Assembly: GCA_963849635.1 (NCBI GenBank)
Contig: CAWKIA010000015.1
Coordinates: 1 to 64,000, forward strand
Length of the DNA stretch: 64,000 bases
Direction of reading: 5' to 3'
Origin: CAVRUD01 sp963849635
Lineage (GTDB): Bacteria; Chloroflexota; Chloroflexia; Thermomicrobiales; UBA6265
Shown here in pieces: positions 21,816-30,825 of the stretch (position 1 is its first letter; every line of letters starts with the position of its first letter). Both the position numbers and the translations under genes were made by a program. Under the pieces are notes generated by a model that was given only the letters and a program-made list of their open reading frames with translations, did no database searches and was not told where the DNA came from.

Positions 21816-23378
21816 TCAGGCAGGAGCGCTGCCGGCCCGGACACGAGCGTCCCAGAAGCGGCGCTCAGCCTCATTCGGCGCATCCACCGAGCCGGTCGTT
21901 GTGCCGAGTAGCATGGTGGTGCGGCGAGCGGCGGTGTACGGCTCCCAGCCGGCCAAGTCCCGCGTCCGAGGGCTGCCGGTACGGGCGAAGGCGACCCAGG
22001 CGTCCTGCATCAACTCCGGGAGCGCCCCAACTGGCGTCCCGGCGGGCACCAGATCTCGCGAATCAGGCGCGTCGAGCGTTCCGAACACGAACGGCACCTG
22101 GACTTCATGGCCCGCGCCGAGGCGTCCGTTCCAGCCGGGCGACTTCCAGGTAAAGAGGTAGGCGTACGTCTCTGGCGTGTGCGTGGAGTGGCGCTCGGCC
22201 AGTCGCATCGACGGCACGCGGAAGCGGCGCTCGCTCATGATGGCGACCCAGAGATCCCACGCCGTCGTGCTCTCGCCTCGCGCGGCACGCGCTTGCCGAT
22301 GCATCGCGACCGCCTCAGCCGGATCGAACTGCGCGTTGTCCGCAGCCTGGGCGTTGGCGCGGGGGTCGGCGAGTCGGGTGAGCAGACCGTCGTCGGTCAG
22401 GCGCTCCGCCTCCGGGTCCAGGCGGATGTAGAACCTCCATTCCTCCAGGTTCGTGCCTATTAGGAGCGGGATGCCCGCGGCGCTGCCGGCGGCGATGGCC
22501 GCGTACGGATCGCTGGGGATCGTGGCTCCGTCGAGGACGGGGCGATAAGAGCTGCCGCGAGCGCGCAGCGTGACGCGCGACTGGACGTCGAGTAGCTCGT
22601 CGGCGGAGAGGTCGCGGAGCCGGCCGGCCTCCTGTGGAGCCAGCCCGAGGTCCGCGAGGATCGTCTCGGCGACCTGGCTGGCGTCGGCGGGGGTCTGGGT
22701 GAGCGCCGTTCCGCTCTGCACGATCGCCCGGTGGAAGAGGCCGCGAGCTGTCGGCATTGCCAACATCGCGGTGATGCTGTGCGCCCCGGCCGACTGGCCG
22801 AAGACGGTGACGTTCTCGGGATCGCCCCCGAACGCCGCGATCTGCTCCTTGACCCAGCGGAGGGCGGCGAGTTGGTCCAGCAGTCCCTCGTTGCCCGTGG
22901 AGGGGAGGGCGTCGCCGCAGACGTCGACCCCGCGCAGGTAGCCGAACAGGCCGAGCCGGTGGTTGATGGTGACAACGACCACGTCGCCGCGCCGGGCCAG
23001 GGTGGCGCCGTGGAACATCGGCATCGAGCCTGAACCGATCATGAAGGCGCCGCCGTGGAGGTACACCATGACCGGACGGCGCGCATCGTCCGGGGCCGGG
23101 GTCCAGACGTTGAGGGTGAGGCAGTCCTCACTCGGCGGGGCGCTGACTGTTAGCCCCGGGGAGGCCGCGCTCGCCCCCTGCATCGCAGGCGGGCCGAAGG
23201 CAGTAGCATCTCGAACCCCGGTCCAGGCATCCGGCGGCTGCGGAGCCGCGAACCGCCGGTCGGAGACCGGCGGCCGGGCGTACGGGATGCCCCGGAAGAT
23301 CACGAGGCCGTCCTCGGTGACGCCGCGCAGGCTGCCGTAGCTCGTGCGGGTGGATGTGGTGGTCGCCACCGTCAACAC
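21816..23378 (-). CDS. type-B carboxylesterase (alpha/beta hydrolase)
   Basis: A 520-residue esterase of the carboxylesterase-B/para-nitrobenzyl esterase family. Key elements: FRGIPYARPP near the N-terminus, SEDCLTLNVWTP, oxyanion-hole HGGAF (about 109), the nucleophile elbow VFGQSAGAHS (Ser about 195; Gln replaces the more common Glu), GTNLEEWRF for the acidic residue region, and GHEVQVPFVFG with the catalytic His (about 422). There is no signal peptide, so it is probably cytosolic. A GTG at 23378 is the likely start, with another GTG three codons later. It could hydrolyse a range of esters; the natural substrate is unknown. The transposase gene starts 85 bases away on the other strand. Confidence 0.92.
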   Translation of the reverse strand: MLTVATTTSTRTSYGSLRGVTEDGLVIFRGIPYARPPVSDRRFAAPQPPDAWTGVRDATAFGPPAMQGASAASPGLTVSAPPSEDCLTLNVWTPAPDDARRPVMVYLHGGAFMIGSGSMPMFHGATLARRGDVVVVTINHRLGLFGYLRGVDVCGDALPSTGNEGLLDQLAALRWVKEQIAAFGGDPENVTVFGQSAGAHSITAMLAMPTARGLFHRAIVQSGTALTQTPADASQVAETILADLGLAPQEAGRLRDLSADELLDVQSRVTLRARGSSYRPVLDGATIPSDPYAAIAAGSAAGIPLLIGTNLEEWRFYIRLDPEAERLTDDGLLTRLADPRANAQAADNAQFDPAEAVAMHRQARAARGESTTAWDLWVAIMSERRFRVPSMRLAERHSTHTPETYAYLFTWKSPGWNGRLGAGHEVQVPFVFGTLDAPDSRDLVPAGTPVGALPELMQDAWVAFARTGSPRTRDLAGWEPYTAARRTTMLLGTTTGSVDAPNEAERRFWDARVRAGSAPA

Positions 23379-23463
23379 CTCGAGTGCGCAGGGTGCGATG
23401 AGCGGTCAAGTGCGCCCACCCCGCCAATCCGGCCTACTGGTCCCGGCGTGTCCTGAGCGTACC

Positions 23464-24607
23464 ATGAATCCAGCAGCGAGGGAGGACGGCCGGATGCGAG
23501 GGCGGCGCAACTCGCGGTTGACGATGCTGGCGTTCATCGACCTGGAGGAGCGCGTCCCGGTGGCCCACCCGCTGCGCACGATCAAGCGCCTGGCGGATGA
23601 GGCGCTGGCGGACCTCTCGCCGACGTTCGACTCGATGTACGCCGAGAACGGCCGTCCCTCGATCCCGCCCGAGCGGCTGCTCAAGGCGTCGCTCTTGATC
23701 GCGCTCTACTCGGTGCGCTCGGAGCGGGCCTTCTGCGAGGAGCTGGACTACAACCTGCTGTTCCGCTGGTTCCTCGACATGGACCCGATCGAGCCGAGCT
23801 TCGACCCGACCGTATTCACCAAGAACCGCGAGCGCCTGTTGAAGCACGAGGTCGGGCAGCAGCTCTTCGACGAGGTGGTCGGCCGGGCCCACGGGCGCGG
23901 GCTGCTCTCCGACGAGCACTTCACCGTCGACGGGACGCTGATCGAGGCGGCCGCCAGCCTGAAGAGCTTCAAGCCCAAGGACGGCGAACCACCGCAGGTG
24001 ACTGACAACGATCCCGGTAACCCGTCGGTCGACTTCCATGGCGAGAAGCGCTCGAACAAGACCCACCAAAGCACCACCGATCCCGACGCTCGGCTGATGC
24101 GGAAGGGCAAGGGCAAAGAGGCGAAGCTCGTCTTCATGGGCCATGCCTTGATGGAGAACCGCCATGGGCTGCTGGTCGACTTCCAGGTGACGAATGCCAC
24201 CGGGACGGCCGAACGGGACATAGTCCCGAAGCTGCTCGACCAGGCGAAGGAGCGGCGCTTCCATCCGAAGACGCTCGGCGGGGACAAGAACTACGACACC
24301 CGGGATTGTGTGGCGGACGTGCGCGAGCGGCGGGTCACCCCGCACGTTGCCCAGAACACGAGCAGGCGGCGCAGCGCCATCGACGGGCGGACCACCCGCC
24401 ACCCCGGTTACGCCATCAGCCAGCGAATCAGGAAACGGGTTGAAGAGGTATTTGGGTGGATGAAAACGGTGGGTGGCTTCCGCCGAATGCGCTACCGGGG
24501 ACTTGACCGCACCGGCCCTGGCCGGGTACCTCGTCGCCACCGCCTACAACCTCGTGAGGCTGAGCCGACTGGCGCTCAGACGGGCCGAGGCCCCAGCCGC
24601 GGCCTGA
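23464..24607 (+). CDS. IS1182/IS5-type transposase (3' frame shift)
   Basis: A DDE transposase of the DUF772/DDE_Tnp_1 type. N-terminal domain: FIDLEERVPVAHPLRTIK, SIPPERLLKASLLIALYSVRSER. Catalytic region: TVDGTLIEAAAS (first Asp), the SNKTHQSTTDPDARL segment typical of IS1182 relatives, GDKNYDT (second Asp) and RVEEVFGWMKT (Glu). The first frame is correct to RYRGLDRT near 24511, then one extra base moves the C-terminus (ALAGYLVATAYNLVRL) to another frame ending at 24607. I could not find matching terminal inverted repeats in 23380-23463 or 24608-24779, so the element borders are undefined. The insertion lies between the divergent esterase gene and an NTF2-like gene. It may be inactive. Confidence 0.85.
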
Positions 24608-24779
24608 CCCACCGCGCCAAGCCTGGCCGATAGGGCAGCAGGGCGAGCCCTAACCTGTAGCCTGACCACCTGGAATCGCCATCCACGGACGGTTTTGGCC
24701 GCCTCCGACGATCCCAGAATCGCCGTCGTCGCCAGCGCCGGCCATTCAGACGGTCAAACGGGGGTTGTTCCGCAGCCTG

Positions 24780-25163
24780 CTAGAACATGCCGTTGTCGTT
24801 GGCCGAGGTCTCGGGGATGACCTGCAGCACGTCCCAGTGCTCGACCACCTTGCCGTCCGCGTCGAGGCGGAAGATGTCGATGCCGGCGTAGTCGCGGTCG
24901 CCGGGCCAGCGCTGGTGGCAGTGCAGAACCACGTAGTCGCCCTCGGCGATCACCCGCTTGAATTCCACCGACTTCCCGGGGTACTCCCGCGCCATCCGCT
25001 CGAAGTAGGCGACGAAGGCTCGCTTGCCGTCCCCGACGTGCGGGTTGTGCTGGATGTACGTCTCGCCCGCGTAGCGCTCGATCGCGTCGGCGGGCCGGTT
25101 CTGGTTGAACATCAGGTCGTAGAACCCCGTGACTGTCTGCTTGTTCTGCTCGGTCCGGTCCAT
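24780..25163 (-). CDS. SnoaL/NTF2-like protein
   Basis: A 127-residue cytosolic protein with the SnoaL-like (nuclear transport factor 2 superfamily) cone fold. Visible features: [11 protein letters not shown] at the first helix, [13 protein letters not shown], and [17 protein letters not shown] near the end, which is the strand-rich core with its polar pocket. Members include polyketide cyclases and many small hydrolases or dehydratases of unknown substrate; catalysis cannot be confirmed here. ATG at 25163 follows a short leader. It ends near the right side of the transposase region and is 59 bases downstream of TenA on the same strand, so it may be co-transcribed with it. Confidence 0.85.
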   Translation of the reverse strand: MDRTEQNKQTVTGFYDLMFNQNRPADAIERYAGETYIQHNPHVGDGKRAFVAYFERMAREYPGKSVEFKRVIAEGDYVVLHCHQRWPGDRDYAGIDIFRLDADGKVVEHWDVLQVIPETSANDNGMF

Positions 25164-25222
25164 GGTGTGGGCTACTCCTCTGGAAAATGCGGGCGAGCGG
25201 GAACGATGGCCCCGCTTTCCGT

Positions 25223-25903
25223 TTAGGTCGCTGGCCATCCTTCCCGCCGCCACGCCATCTCCCAGAACGCCAGCTCGTACCGCGCCGAGGTCAGAAAAGC
25301 CGCCTCGACCCGGGCCAGCGCCGCCGGAGGCAACCCCGCGCAGGCCGCGTCCAGCAGATCCCGGCACCAGGCGGCTAGCTCCGCAAACTCCGGGACGGCG
25401 TAGGTCTCGATCCAGCGGGCGTAGCGCGGTTCGGCCGGCAATCCCCGCGCCTTCAACTCTTGCCCCAGGTCGCTGTAGCCCCACATGCACGGCAGGATCG
25501 CGCCCAGCAACTCTGCATACTCCCCCAGGGAAGCGGTGCGCAGCAGGAAGTCGCAGTAGCCGCGCGTCGTCGGCGCCGGCTCCTCCGCCTCCAGGTCCGC
25601 CTCGGTGATCCCGAACTCCGCCACGTACGAGCGATGCAGGGCCATCTCCCCGCCGATCGTCTCGGTCAGGAGCGATGCGAACCGGGACATGCTCGCCAGG
25701 TCCGGCGCCCGGGCGGCCGCCAGGGCAAAGACCCGACAGTAGTCGATCAAGAAGCGGTAATCCTGGCGCAGCCAGAACCCAAACACCTCGGGATCGAGCG
25801 TCCCGTCCCCGATCCCCCGCACCAAGGGATGGTCCCGCTGCGCCTTCCAGATCGGCGCGGCCAGGGAGTAGAGGTGAGCGCTGAACAGCGTGGATGAATG
25901 CAA
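25223..25903 (-). CDS. tenA: TenA-family thiaminase II
   Basis: A 226-residue all-helical protein of the TenA/Thi-4 family. TenA salvages thiamin breakdown products by hydrolysing aminopyrimidines to HMP. Visible signatures: [22 protein letters not shown] near the start is the conserved substrate-pocket helix, [12 protein letters not shown] carries the active-site Cys, and ELAFWEMAW near the C-terminus holds the conserved Glu region. Length is normal. No TPP riboswitch was recognised upstream. No other thiamin gene is in the window, apart from an ABC permease of the same broad class as ThiX at 29124-29957. ATG start at 25903. Confidence 0.9.
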   Translation of the reverse strand: MHSSTLFSAHLYSLAAPIWKAQRDHPLVRGIGDGTLDPEVFGFWLRQDYRFLIDYCRVFALAAARAPDLASMSRFASLLTETIGGEMALHRSYVAEFGITEADLEAEEPAPTTRGYCDFLLRTASLGEYAELLGAILPCMWGYSDLGQELKARGLPAEPRYARWIETYAVPEFAELAAWCRDLLDAACAGLPPAALARVEAAFLTSARYELAFWEMAWRREGWPAT

Positions 25904-25936
25904 AGATTGCTCCAGTGCTACGCCAGCGGCAATGGT

Positions 25937-26251
25937 CTAAGGTTCGCCGCGTTCACCGGTCCAGTACGTCTTACCATCGACGATGATCCGCTTTGGGTCG
26001 GGCAAGCCGCTGGCCGCGAGACTGCCATCAAGACGTTGCCATTGGTTGACGACGGCGACCAATTCATCGCCGTCGAAGTAGCGCACGATCTGGCGGTACA
26101 ATGGCTCATCGGACCACTCCGGGGTGCGCAACCTATGCTGGGTGACGACCGCCCGCAATGTTCCCGTCTCTACACGGTTGACGAACCCCAATCGATTAAA
26201 CATATCCTGCAACTCTCTTGCGGTTCGCCACCCATCATCAGGATCACCCAT
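25937..26251 (-). CDS. hypothetical protein, 104 aa
   Basis: A soluble protein of unknown family. The sequence looks like a compact fold: [21 protein letters not shown], then [22 protein letters not shown], then [13 protein letters not shown] at the end. The start chosen (ATG complement of 26249-26251) shares two bases with the ATG of the divergent gene at 26250. A later ATG at MFNRLGF would remove this overlap. Neither has a strong ribosome-binding site. Codon use is less GC-biased than the neighbours, as in the next two genes. Confidence 0.6.
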   Translation of the reverse strand: MGDPDDGWRTARELQDMFNRLGFVNRVETGTLRAVVTQHRLRTPEWSDEPLYRQIVRYFDGDELVAVVNQWQRLDGSLAASGLPDPKRIIVDGKTYWTGERGEP

Positions 26252-26609
26252 GTCGCAATCCAAACTGGCAACCGAGATCCGAACGCAGGCGCAACGCTTC
26301 ATTGACAGCGAGATGACGTTGCGCGAGTTCCGCGTTTGGTTCAACGATGCGGATAGGCGTGTCAATCGTGGGCGCCCGTCCGGTTTGATCGATGATCACC
26401 TGGTGGCGATCAGCGACGAGATCCAGGATGCCCTGAGCGACCTGGATAGCGGTGACATTGACCTCGATCGGCTGATGCAGGTGTTGTCCGTCGTGATCGC
26501 CGTGCCCCGAGGCACCGCGCTGTCCGCATCGCCCGATACCGCGGTGCGTCACCTGTATTGGCGTCCAACGAGTGCGATGATCATGACTCCGGATTTTGTA
26601 CCGGCGTAG
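26250..26609 (+). CDS. hypothetical protein, 119 aa
   Basis: An acidic, helix-rich soluble protein, not recognised. It starts [17 protein letters not shown] and contains DDHLVAISDEIQDALSDLDSGDIDLDRLM, a clear amphipathic helical region. AGGA lies six bases before the ATG. It is divergent from the 25937-26251 gene with overlapping start codons and ends four bases from the stop of the next minus-strand gene. The three small genes together have lower third-position GC than the surroundings, a hint of shared foreign origin. Confidence 0.65.
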   Translation: MSQSKLATEIRTQAQRFIDSEMTLREFRVWFNDADRRVNRGRPSGLIDDHLVAISDEIQDALSDLDSGDIDLDRLMQVLSVVIAVPRGTALSASPDTAVRHLYWRPTSAMIMTPDFVPA

Positions 26610-26613
26610 ATTT

Positions 26614-27060
26614 CTACGTAGCCGCAACATCGATCGGTCGCCGCTCGCTGATATGCAAGATTCGATAGGCCATTCGGGTGAGGATGCGCCCGCCAAGAAC
26701 GATATCGAACCATGCGATCCCTTCAACGTCCGCGGCAATTCGGATGGGTGCAAACGCATCATGGCCGCTGCCTGGGCCGTCAAGGGTGAACTCCAGCTTC
26801 CCTACCTGCTGCGGTGAGCGATCGGGAATATGGCCAACGATCTCCACGGAGAATCGCCCGCGTCGCTTGCCTCCGATGAACGAGAGAAAGAGCACCGGTT
26901 CACCGTAGGCGGAGTCTTTCTGCACATCGAAGAACTCCCCCCCTTGGTGCAGACGAACTAGCGAACGGGCTCCAAGGTGATCATCTATGACGCTCTCGCA
27001 AAAAAGGGCCGCGGCAAGCCACGGCCCCTCATCCGCTATACCCGGTGTCGGCTGCTGCAT
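26614..27060 (-). CDS. DUF6941-like protein
   Basis: A 148-residue soluble protein. The first strand (AAALFCESVIDD followed by GARSLVRLHQ) resembles the DUF6941 family, small proteins of unknown role that begin with a similar A-x-F-C-E-x-V pattern. The rest is beta-rich (PVLFLSFIGGKRRGRF, GKLEFTLDGPG, IAWFDIVLGGRILTRM). GGAGG sits before the ATG at 27060. It has no membrane segment. The family assignment rests on the N-terminal pattern only. Confidence 0.65.
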   Translation of the reverse strand: MQQPTPGIADEGPWLAAALFCESVIDDHLGARSLVRLHQGGEFFDVQKDSAYGEPVLFLSFIGGKRRGRFSVEIVGHIPDRSPQQVGKLEFTLDGPGSGHDAFAPIRIAADVEGIAWFDIVLGGRILTRMAYRILHISERRPIDVAAT

Positions 27061-27243
27061 GGTTGGCCTCCCGCCCGAAGGCAAGACGATAGCGCACAGC
27101 CCAAATCCCCGCAAAGCCAAGTTTCCGATTTCCCGGCATCAGGAACTCTGGTCGCCCTCAACCTGACGCGGCACGCCCCGACAAGTTCTAGAGATCGGAG
27201 GTCCGTCGGGGCCCGTCGCTCCGAACACCTACCGGGAGACCCC

Positions 27244-27675
27244 ATGCGCGTCCGCGATCTCTATCCCCTCATCACCACCCCGGCGCTCGGCGCCGTCCGC
27301 GACTTCTACGTCCGGCATTTCGGCTTCACCGTCCTCTTCGAGGCCTCCTGGTTCGTCTACCTCGGCGGCGAACCTGATGGCGAGTCCCGGGGCGCCGCCG
27401 TAGCCTTCATGCATCCCGATCACCCCTCGCGCCCGCCCGGACCGGAGCCCTTCGACGGCCGCGGCATGATCCTCACCATCGAGGTTGCCGACGCCGCGGC
27501 CGCCTACGCCGCCCTCACCGCCAGCGCCGCCCCGATCGTCCACCCCCTGACCGACGAGCCCTGGGGCCAGCGCCGCTTCATGACCAAAGACCCCGCCGGC
27601 GTCCTCGTCGACGTCGTCGAACAGCGCGAACCGGCAGAAGGTTACTGGGAGAAGTTCCCTCCACCGGCTCGCTAA
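27244..27675 (+). CDS. VOC-family (glyoxalase/bleomycin-resistance-like) protein
   Basis: A 143-residue cytosolic protein of the vicinal-oxygen-chelate fold. It shows the paired beta-alpha-beta units: FYVRHFGFTVLFEASWFVYLG in the first half, then GMILTIEVADAAAAYAAL and FMTKDPAGVLVDVVEQ in the second, the usual positions of metal ligands (the Glu of VVEQ is visible; the first His is not obvious). Members include glyoxalase I, dioxygenases and drug-binding proteins, and this one cannot be assigned further. ATG at 27244 with GGGAG upstream. It is a single gene. Confidence 0.88.
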   Translation: MRVRDLYPLITTPALGAVRDFYVRHFGFTVLFEASWFVYLGGEPDGESRGAAVAFMHPDHPSRPPGPEPFDGRGMILTIEVADAAAAYAALTASAAPIVHPLTDEPWGQRRFMTKDPAGVLVDVVEQREPAEGYWEKFPPPAR

Positions 27676-27802
27676 CCCGTTTGTAAGACGGGAAGACGGG
27701 AAGGCAGGAAGGCGCTCTCGTTCCTCCTTGCCTTCCGGGGTTGTCGGGGCGCATGCCATGCGCCCCTACTGGCCCCGACGGTTCTGCCTCCCCGCCTGAC
27801 GT

Positions 27803-28834
27803 CTACGGCTCCTCCGCCGTCCAATCGAGCTCCACGCTGCACTCGTCCTCGTCGTCGGTCTCGTGGGTCAGCGTGCCCTCGGCCTCGCCGTCCGCGAACG
27901 TGCCGACGACCGTGGTCGTCTGGTTAGAGGTCTCCGTCTCGAGCTCGAACTCGCCGTCCTCGATCGGCGCCGGGTCGGAGACGGCCGCCGAGGCGATGAT
28001 CGGCTCCCCGTTGCACTCGTAGGCGTAGGAGACCGAGGAGACGCCGCCGTCCAGGATCGTCAGGGTGAAGTCCTCGCCGTCCTCCGTCTCCCCTTCCCAC
28101 TCGCCATCGGCGATCTCGGCATCGTCATCCACGTCGTTCTGATCTTGATCCGGGTCGTCCTGCTCATCCTCATCTTCTGGCTCGGCGGTCTGGGTAGCGT
28201 CTTCGTCGTCCTCGTCGGCGTCGCTTGGGCCCTCCAGCCCCTCCAGCAGATCTTCGCGCTCGGAGACCTCGTCCTCGTAGTCGTCAACCGGTGCGTCGTG
28301 GATGATCACGACGGTCAGGCCGTCGCCGAGCGCCTGGCACTCGAGGTAGCGGGCAAAGTCGGACTCATCGCCGTCGTCGAACTCGAAGGTGAAGGTGTAG
28401 GTCGCCCAGATCCGGTCCTCCTCCTCCCCTTCGGCGTCCTGATCGTCGTACTCCTCGACATCGGAGACGGCGTCGCTCCCCTCGAATCCGGTGACGTAGT
28501 CGTCCAGGCAGGTGTCGATCTCGTCCTCGTCGTAATCGGGATCGCCGATCAGGACGATGCTGCTGACGCCGTTGCCCAGGTAGAACCGGTCGTAGGCGTC
28601 GTCCTCGTCGGGGTCCTCCCCGGCGACCTCCCACTCGTCCGTGTCGTAGGTCAGGGTGTAGCCATACTGCGGGCTCTCGTAGGTCTCCTCGTCGTCCTGG
28701 GCCGCAACCCGCGTCGCAGGCGCCAGCCCCAGCACGAGTAGCGCCGCCACAGCCAGGAGTCGCCCCACTGCCCGCCACAAACCCATCGATGCTCCGGTAT
28801 CCGTCCTGATCCCGCGTCCCGCACCCGTCCCCAT
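27803..28834 (-). CDS. exported, highly acidic protein, unknown function
   Basis: A secreted or surface protein of about 343 residues. The signal peptide is AVGRLLAVAALLVLGLAPATRVAA, cut before QDDEE. The first half has a repeat-like beta domain (YGYTLTYDTDEWEVAG, YLGNGVSSIVLIGD, CLDDYVTGF). A central stretch is almost wholly Asp/Glu (DEDDEDATQTAEPEDEDEQ and similar), then a second beta domain (DFTLTILDGGVSSVSYAYEC). Two starts are possible, 28834 (with AGGAG) or 28786 (with GGAG). The acidic linker may bind cations. The family is unrecognised. Confidence 0.75.
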   Translation of the reverse strand: MGTGAGRGIRTDTGASMGLWRAVGRLLAVAALLVLGLAPATRVAAQDDEETYESPQYGYTLTYDTDEWEVAGEDPDEDDAYDRFYLGNGVSSIVLIGDPDYDEDEIDTCLDDYVTGFEGSDAVSDVEEYDDQDAEGEEEDRIWATYTFTFEFDDGDESDFARYLECQALGDGLTVVIIHDAPVDDYEDEVSEREDLLEGLEGPSDADEDDEDATQTAEPEDEDEQDDPDQDQNDVDDDAEIADGEWEGETEDGEDFTLTILDGGVSSVSYAYECNGEPIIASAAVSDPAPIEDGEFELETETSNQTTTVVGTFADGEAEGTLTHETDDEDECSVELDWTAEEP

Positions 28835-29123
28835 CACTGCACGTCTCCTGTCCCTTTCCTCACGTCCCGTATCGCATCCAGACCACATCGCCGACTCGAC
28901 GGGCTTAACCGCTCGCCTGCCTCGCGCAGCCGCCTCTCGCGCTTGGTCGCATAGTGAAGCCGAGTATAGGATTCGCCCGAAATCCCGGCAATATCCGCCC
29001 ATCCACCATCGTGGTTGCGATCGGGCGCCATGTTTCCCCGTCCCCCTGCCGTGCTACGGGGAGGTGGCAATGAGGGCTGCCGACGAGACGAACGTCTTCC
29101 TCACCGCCTTCCCGTCTATCCGC

Positions 29124-29957
29124 CTATCTGTCTTGGTCGACCACCACCCGCCGCCAGGGCAGCAGCAGCCGCTCCAGCAGCGCTACCAGGGCAAACAGCC
29201 CGATCCCCATCAGCGCCAGCAGCACCAGGCAGGCAAAGACCCGGTCCGTCAGGAACTGCGCCTTCGAGCGGTTGATCAGGTAGCCCAATCCCGCGCTCGA
29301 CCCCACGAACTCGCCGAAGACCGCCCCGATCACGCAGACCGATACTGCTACCTTCGCCCCCGAAAACACCGCCGGCAGCGCCCAGGGCAGCTTGCCGAAG
29401 CGGAACCGCGCCCACCGCCCGGCGCCCAGCCCGCGGAGCAGGTCCAGCACCTCTCGGTCGGTGCTCCCCAGGCCATCGACCGTCGTCACCACCAGCGGGA
29501 AGAAGCCGATCAAAGCCGTCACCAGCACCTTCGGCAGCAGTCCGTACCCGAACCAGATCAGCAGCAAGGGCGCGATCGCCGGAATCGGCACCGTCTGGCT
29601 GCCCACCACCAGGGGATAGAGCGCCCGCCGCAGGGGAGGAGATGCATCGATCAACGCCCCCAGCAGCACCCCCGCCCCCAGCGCCACCCCGAACCCGAGG
29701 AGCACCTCCGTCAGCGTCACCCAGGCGTTGTTGGCCAGGATCTCGCGGTCCTCCCACAGTGTCCGCCCGATCCGCGAGGGCGCCGGCAGCAGCCAGGTCG
29801 CCGTCCCCTCCAGCCGTACCCAGACCTCCCAGACGCCGATCAGCCCCAGGAGGAGAGAGGAGGGCGCGAGCCAGGACGAGACGGGGAGGCGGGAAGGCGG
29901 AAAGGCGGAAAGGCCAGGAGGCGACGTGGATGGAGGGGGGGCGCTGGGGATCGTCAT
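29124..29957 (-). CDS. ABC transporter permease (SsuC/TauC/ThiX class)
   Basis: A 277-residue inner-membrane permease of the BPD_transp_1 family used for sulfonate, nitrate or thiamin-precursor uptake. Six helices are visible from LLGLIGVWEVWV through VLLALMGIGLFALVALLERLL. The EAA loop reads EVLDLLRGLGAGRWARFRFGK followed by LPWALPAVFSG. The first 30 residues (Pro/Ser-rich, SAFPPSRLPVSS) are encoded partly by a dispersed repeat, so the true start could be later. No ATPase or binding-protein gene lies beside it, so it is an orphan here. TenA 3.2 kb away makes an HMP (pyrimidine) substrate possible but unproven. Confidence 0.85.
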   Translation of the reverse strand: MTIPSAPPPSTSPPGLSAFPPSRLPVSSWLAPSSLLLGLIGVWEVWVRLEGTATWLLPAPSRIGRTLWEDREILANNAWVTLTEVLLGFGVALGAGVLLGALIDASPPLRRALYPLVVGSQTVPIPAIAPLLLIWFGYGLLPKVLVTALIGFFPLVVTTVDGLGSTDREVLDLLRGLGAGRWARFRFGKLPWALPAVFSGAKVAVSVCVIGAVFGEFVGSSAGLGYLINRSKAQFLTDRVFACLVLLALMGIGLFALVALLERLLLPWRRVVVDQDR

Positions 29958-30124
29958 GGGGGAAGGGTAGAGGGGCGGGACCGGAGACCGCAACGGTCGC
30001 GGGCGGTAGGCACGCGGTGGTACGTCACGTGCCGAACCCATCGGTACGCGCGGAGCCATCACCGGCACGGTTCGAGTCCCGTCCATCGACCATGCAGCGG
30101 GAACCAGCGGGAGGAACACCCACC

Positions 30125-30439
30125 GTGACTGACGGCAGATCACACGAACGGGAACACCAACCGGCGCGACGGCACGTCGCCGCAACCCCTGACCTGCCCA
30201 GCGAGCAGGTCGGCCGCATGTCCCTTCCGCCAGAAGTCGTGGCCCCTTTGGAGTCCGATCCGTTCGGCGAGCGGCGGACCGGCGGCGGACGAATCGGGTC
30301 GTTCCTGTTTGGTCCGCGCGAAATCGCGGGCGGACGCGTCCGCGTGTACGGATGTTCGCCCGGCTGCATCTTCGTCTCGCTCGCGGTCTCCCTTCTCCTG
30401 AGCGTGCTGCTGACGGTGCTCGTCAATCTCCTCATTTAA
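30125..30439 (+). CDS. small membrane-anchored protein, 104 aa
   Basis: A protein with a charged N-terminal domain (about 1-70) and one C-terminal membrane helix (CIFVSLAVSLLLSVLLTVLVNLLI), so probably tail-anchored with the N-terminus in the cytosol. A GTG at 30125 is preceded by GGAGG at about 11 bases. The pattern GGRVRVYGCSPGCIFVSL, Gly/Cys-rich just before the helix, is typical of small uncharacterised membrane proteins in this group. Its stop overlaps the stop of the minus-strand fragment that follows. Confidence 0.6.
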   Translation: MTDGRSHEREHQPARRHVAATPDLPSEQVGRMSLPPEVVAPLESDPFGERRTGGGRIGSFLFGPREIAGGRVRVYGCSPGCIFVSLAVSLLLSVLLTVLVNLLI

Positions 30440-30825
30440 GGAATGAAGCCACCATACGGGCGGCGGCCCCAGGCGGCGAACATCGCCGGCGAGGCGTACG
30501 TGAAGGCGGGGGGCTCCAGCAGGGTAAGCACCCGGTCGCGGTCCGCCGCCGTCAGCGTTCCCGCCGCGATCAGTCCCTCGCCGACCTGCAAAAGGTTCGC
30601 GGCGTCTATTCGTGCCCCGGCCGAGCCGCCCGTGCGGATCTCGAAATACGCCTCCGCGCCGGTGTCGATCAGGCCCGCCGCGACGAAGCGCCCGTGGTGG
30701 CCGCGTGCCCAGCCGGTTCCGGCTCCGCGGGCCTCCAGCAGGTCGCCCATTGCCCGGAATGTCCGCCGCGCAGCCGCGGCATCGGCGGGATCGGCGACGG
30801 GGAAGGCGCGGTCGACGAAACATGG
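30436..30825 (-). pseudogene. C-terminal half of a SAM-dependent methyltransferase
   Basis: The frame reads like the end of a class I methyltransferase: FPVADPADAAAARR, a helix FRAMGDLLEARGAG, FVAAGLIDTGAEAYFE, then EGLIAAGTLTAADRDRVL and FTYASPAMFAAWGRRP, the usual tail ending. The SAM-binding half (the DxGxGxG region) is absent, and upstream sequence in any frame does not supply it. It is most likely a truncated gene. The end overlaps the stop codon of the convergent small membrane protein gene. No gene is recognised in 30826-31195. Confidence 0.6.

Noticed and set aside
23380..24779. Terminal inverted repeats of the transposase element
   Set aside because: I compared the flanks on both sides and found no convincing matched ends or target duplication, so no element borders are reported.
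30040..30100. Possible tRNA 3' half (GGTTCGAGTCCCGTCC and CGACCA)
   Set aside because: The T-loop-like sequence does not have a five-pair T-stem, and no acceptor or anticodon arm could be drawn upstream.
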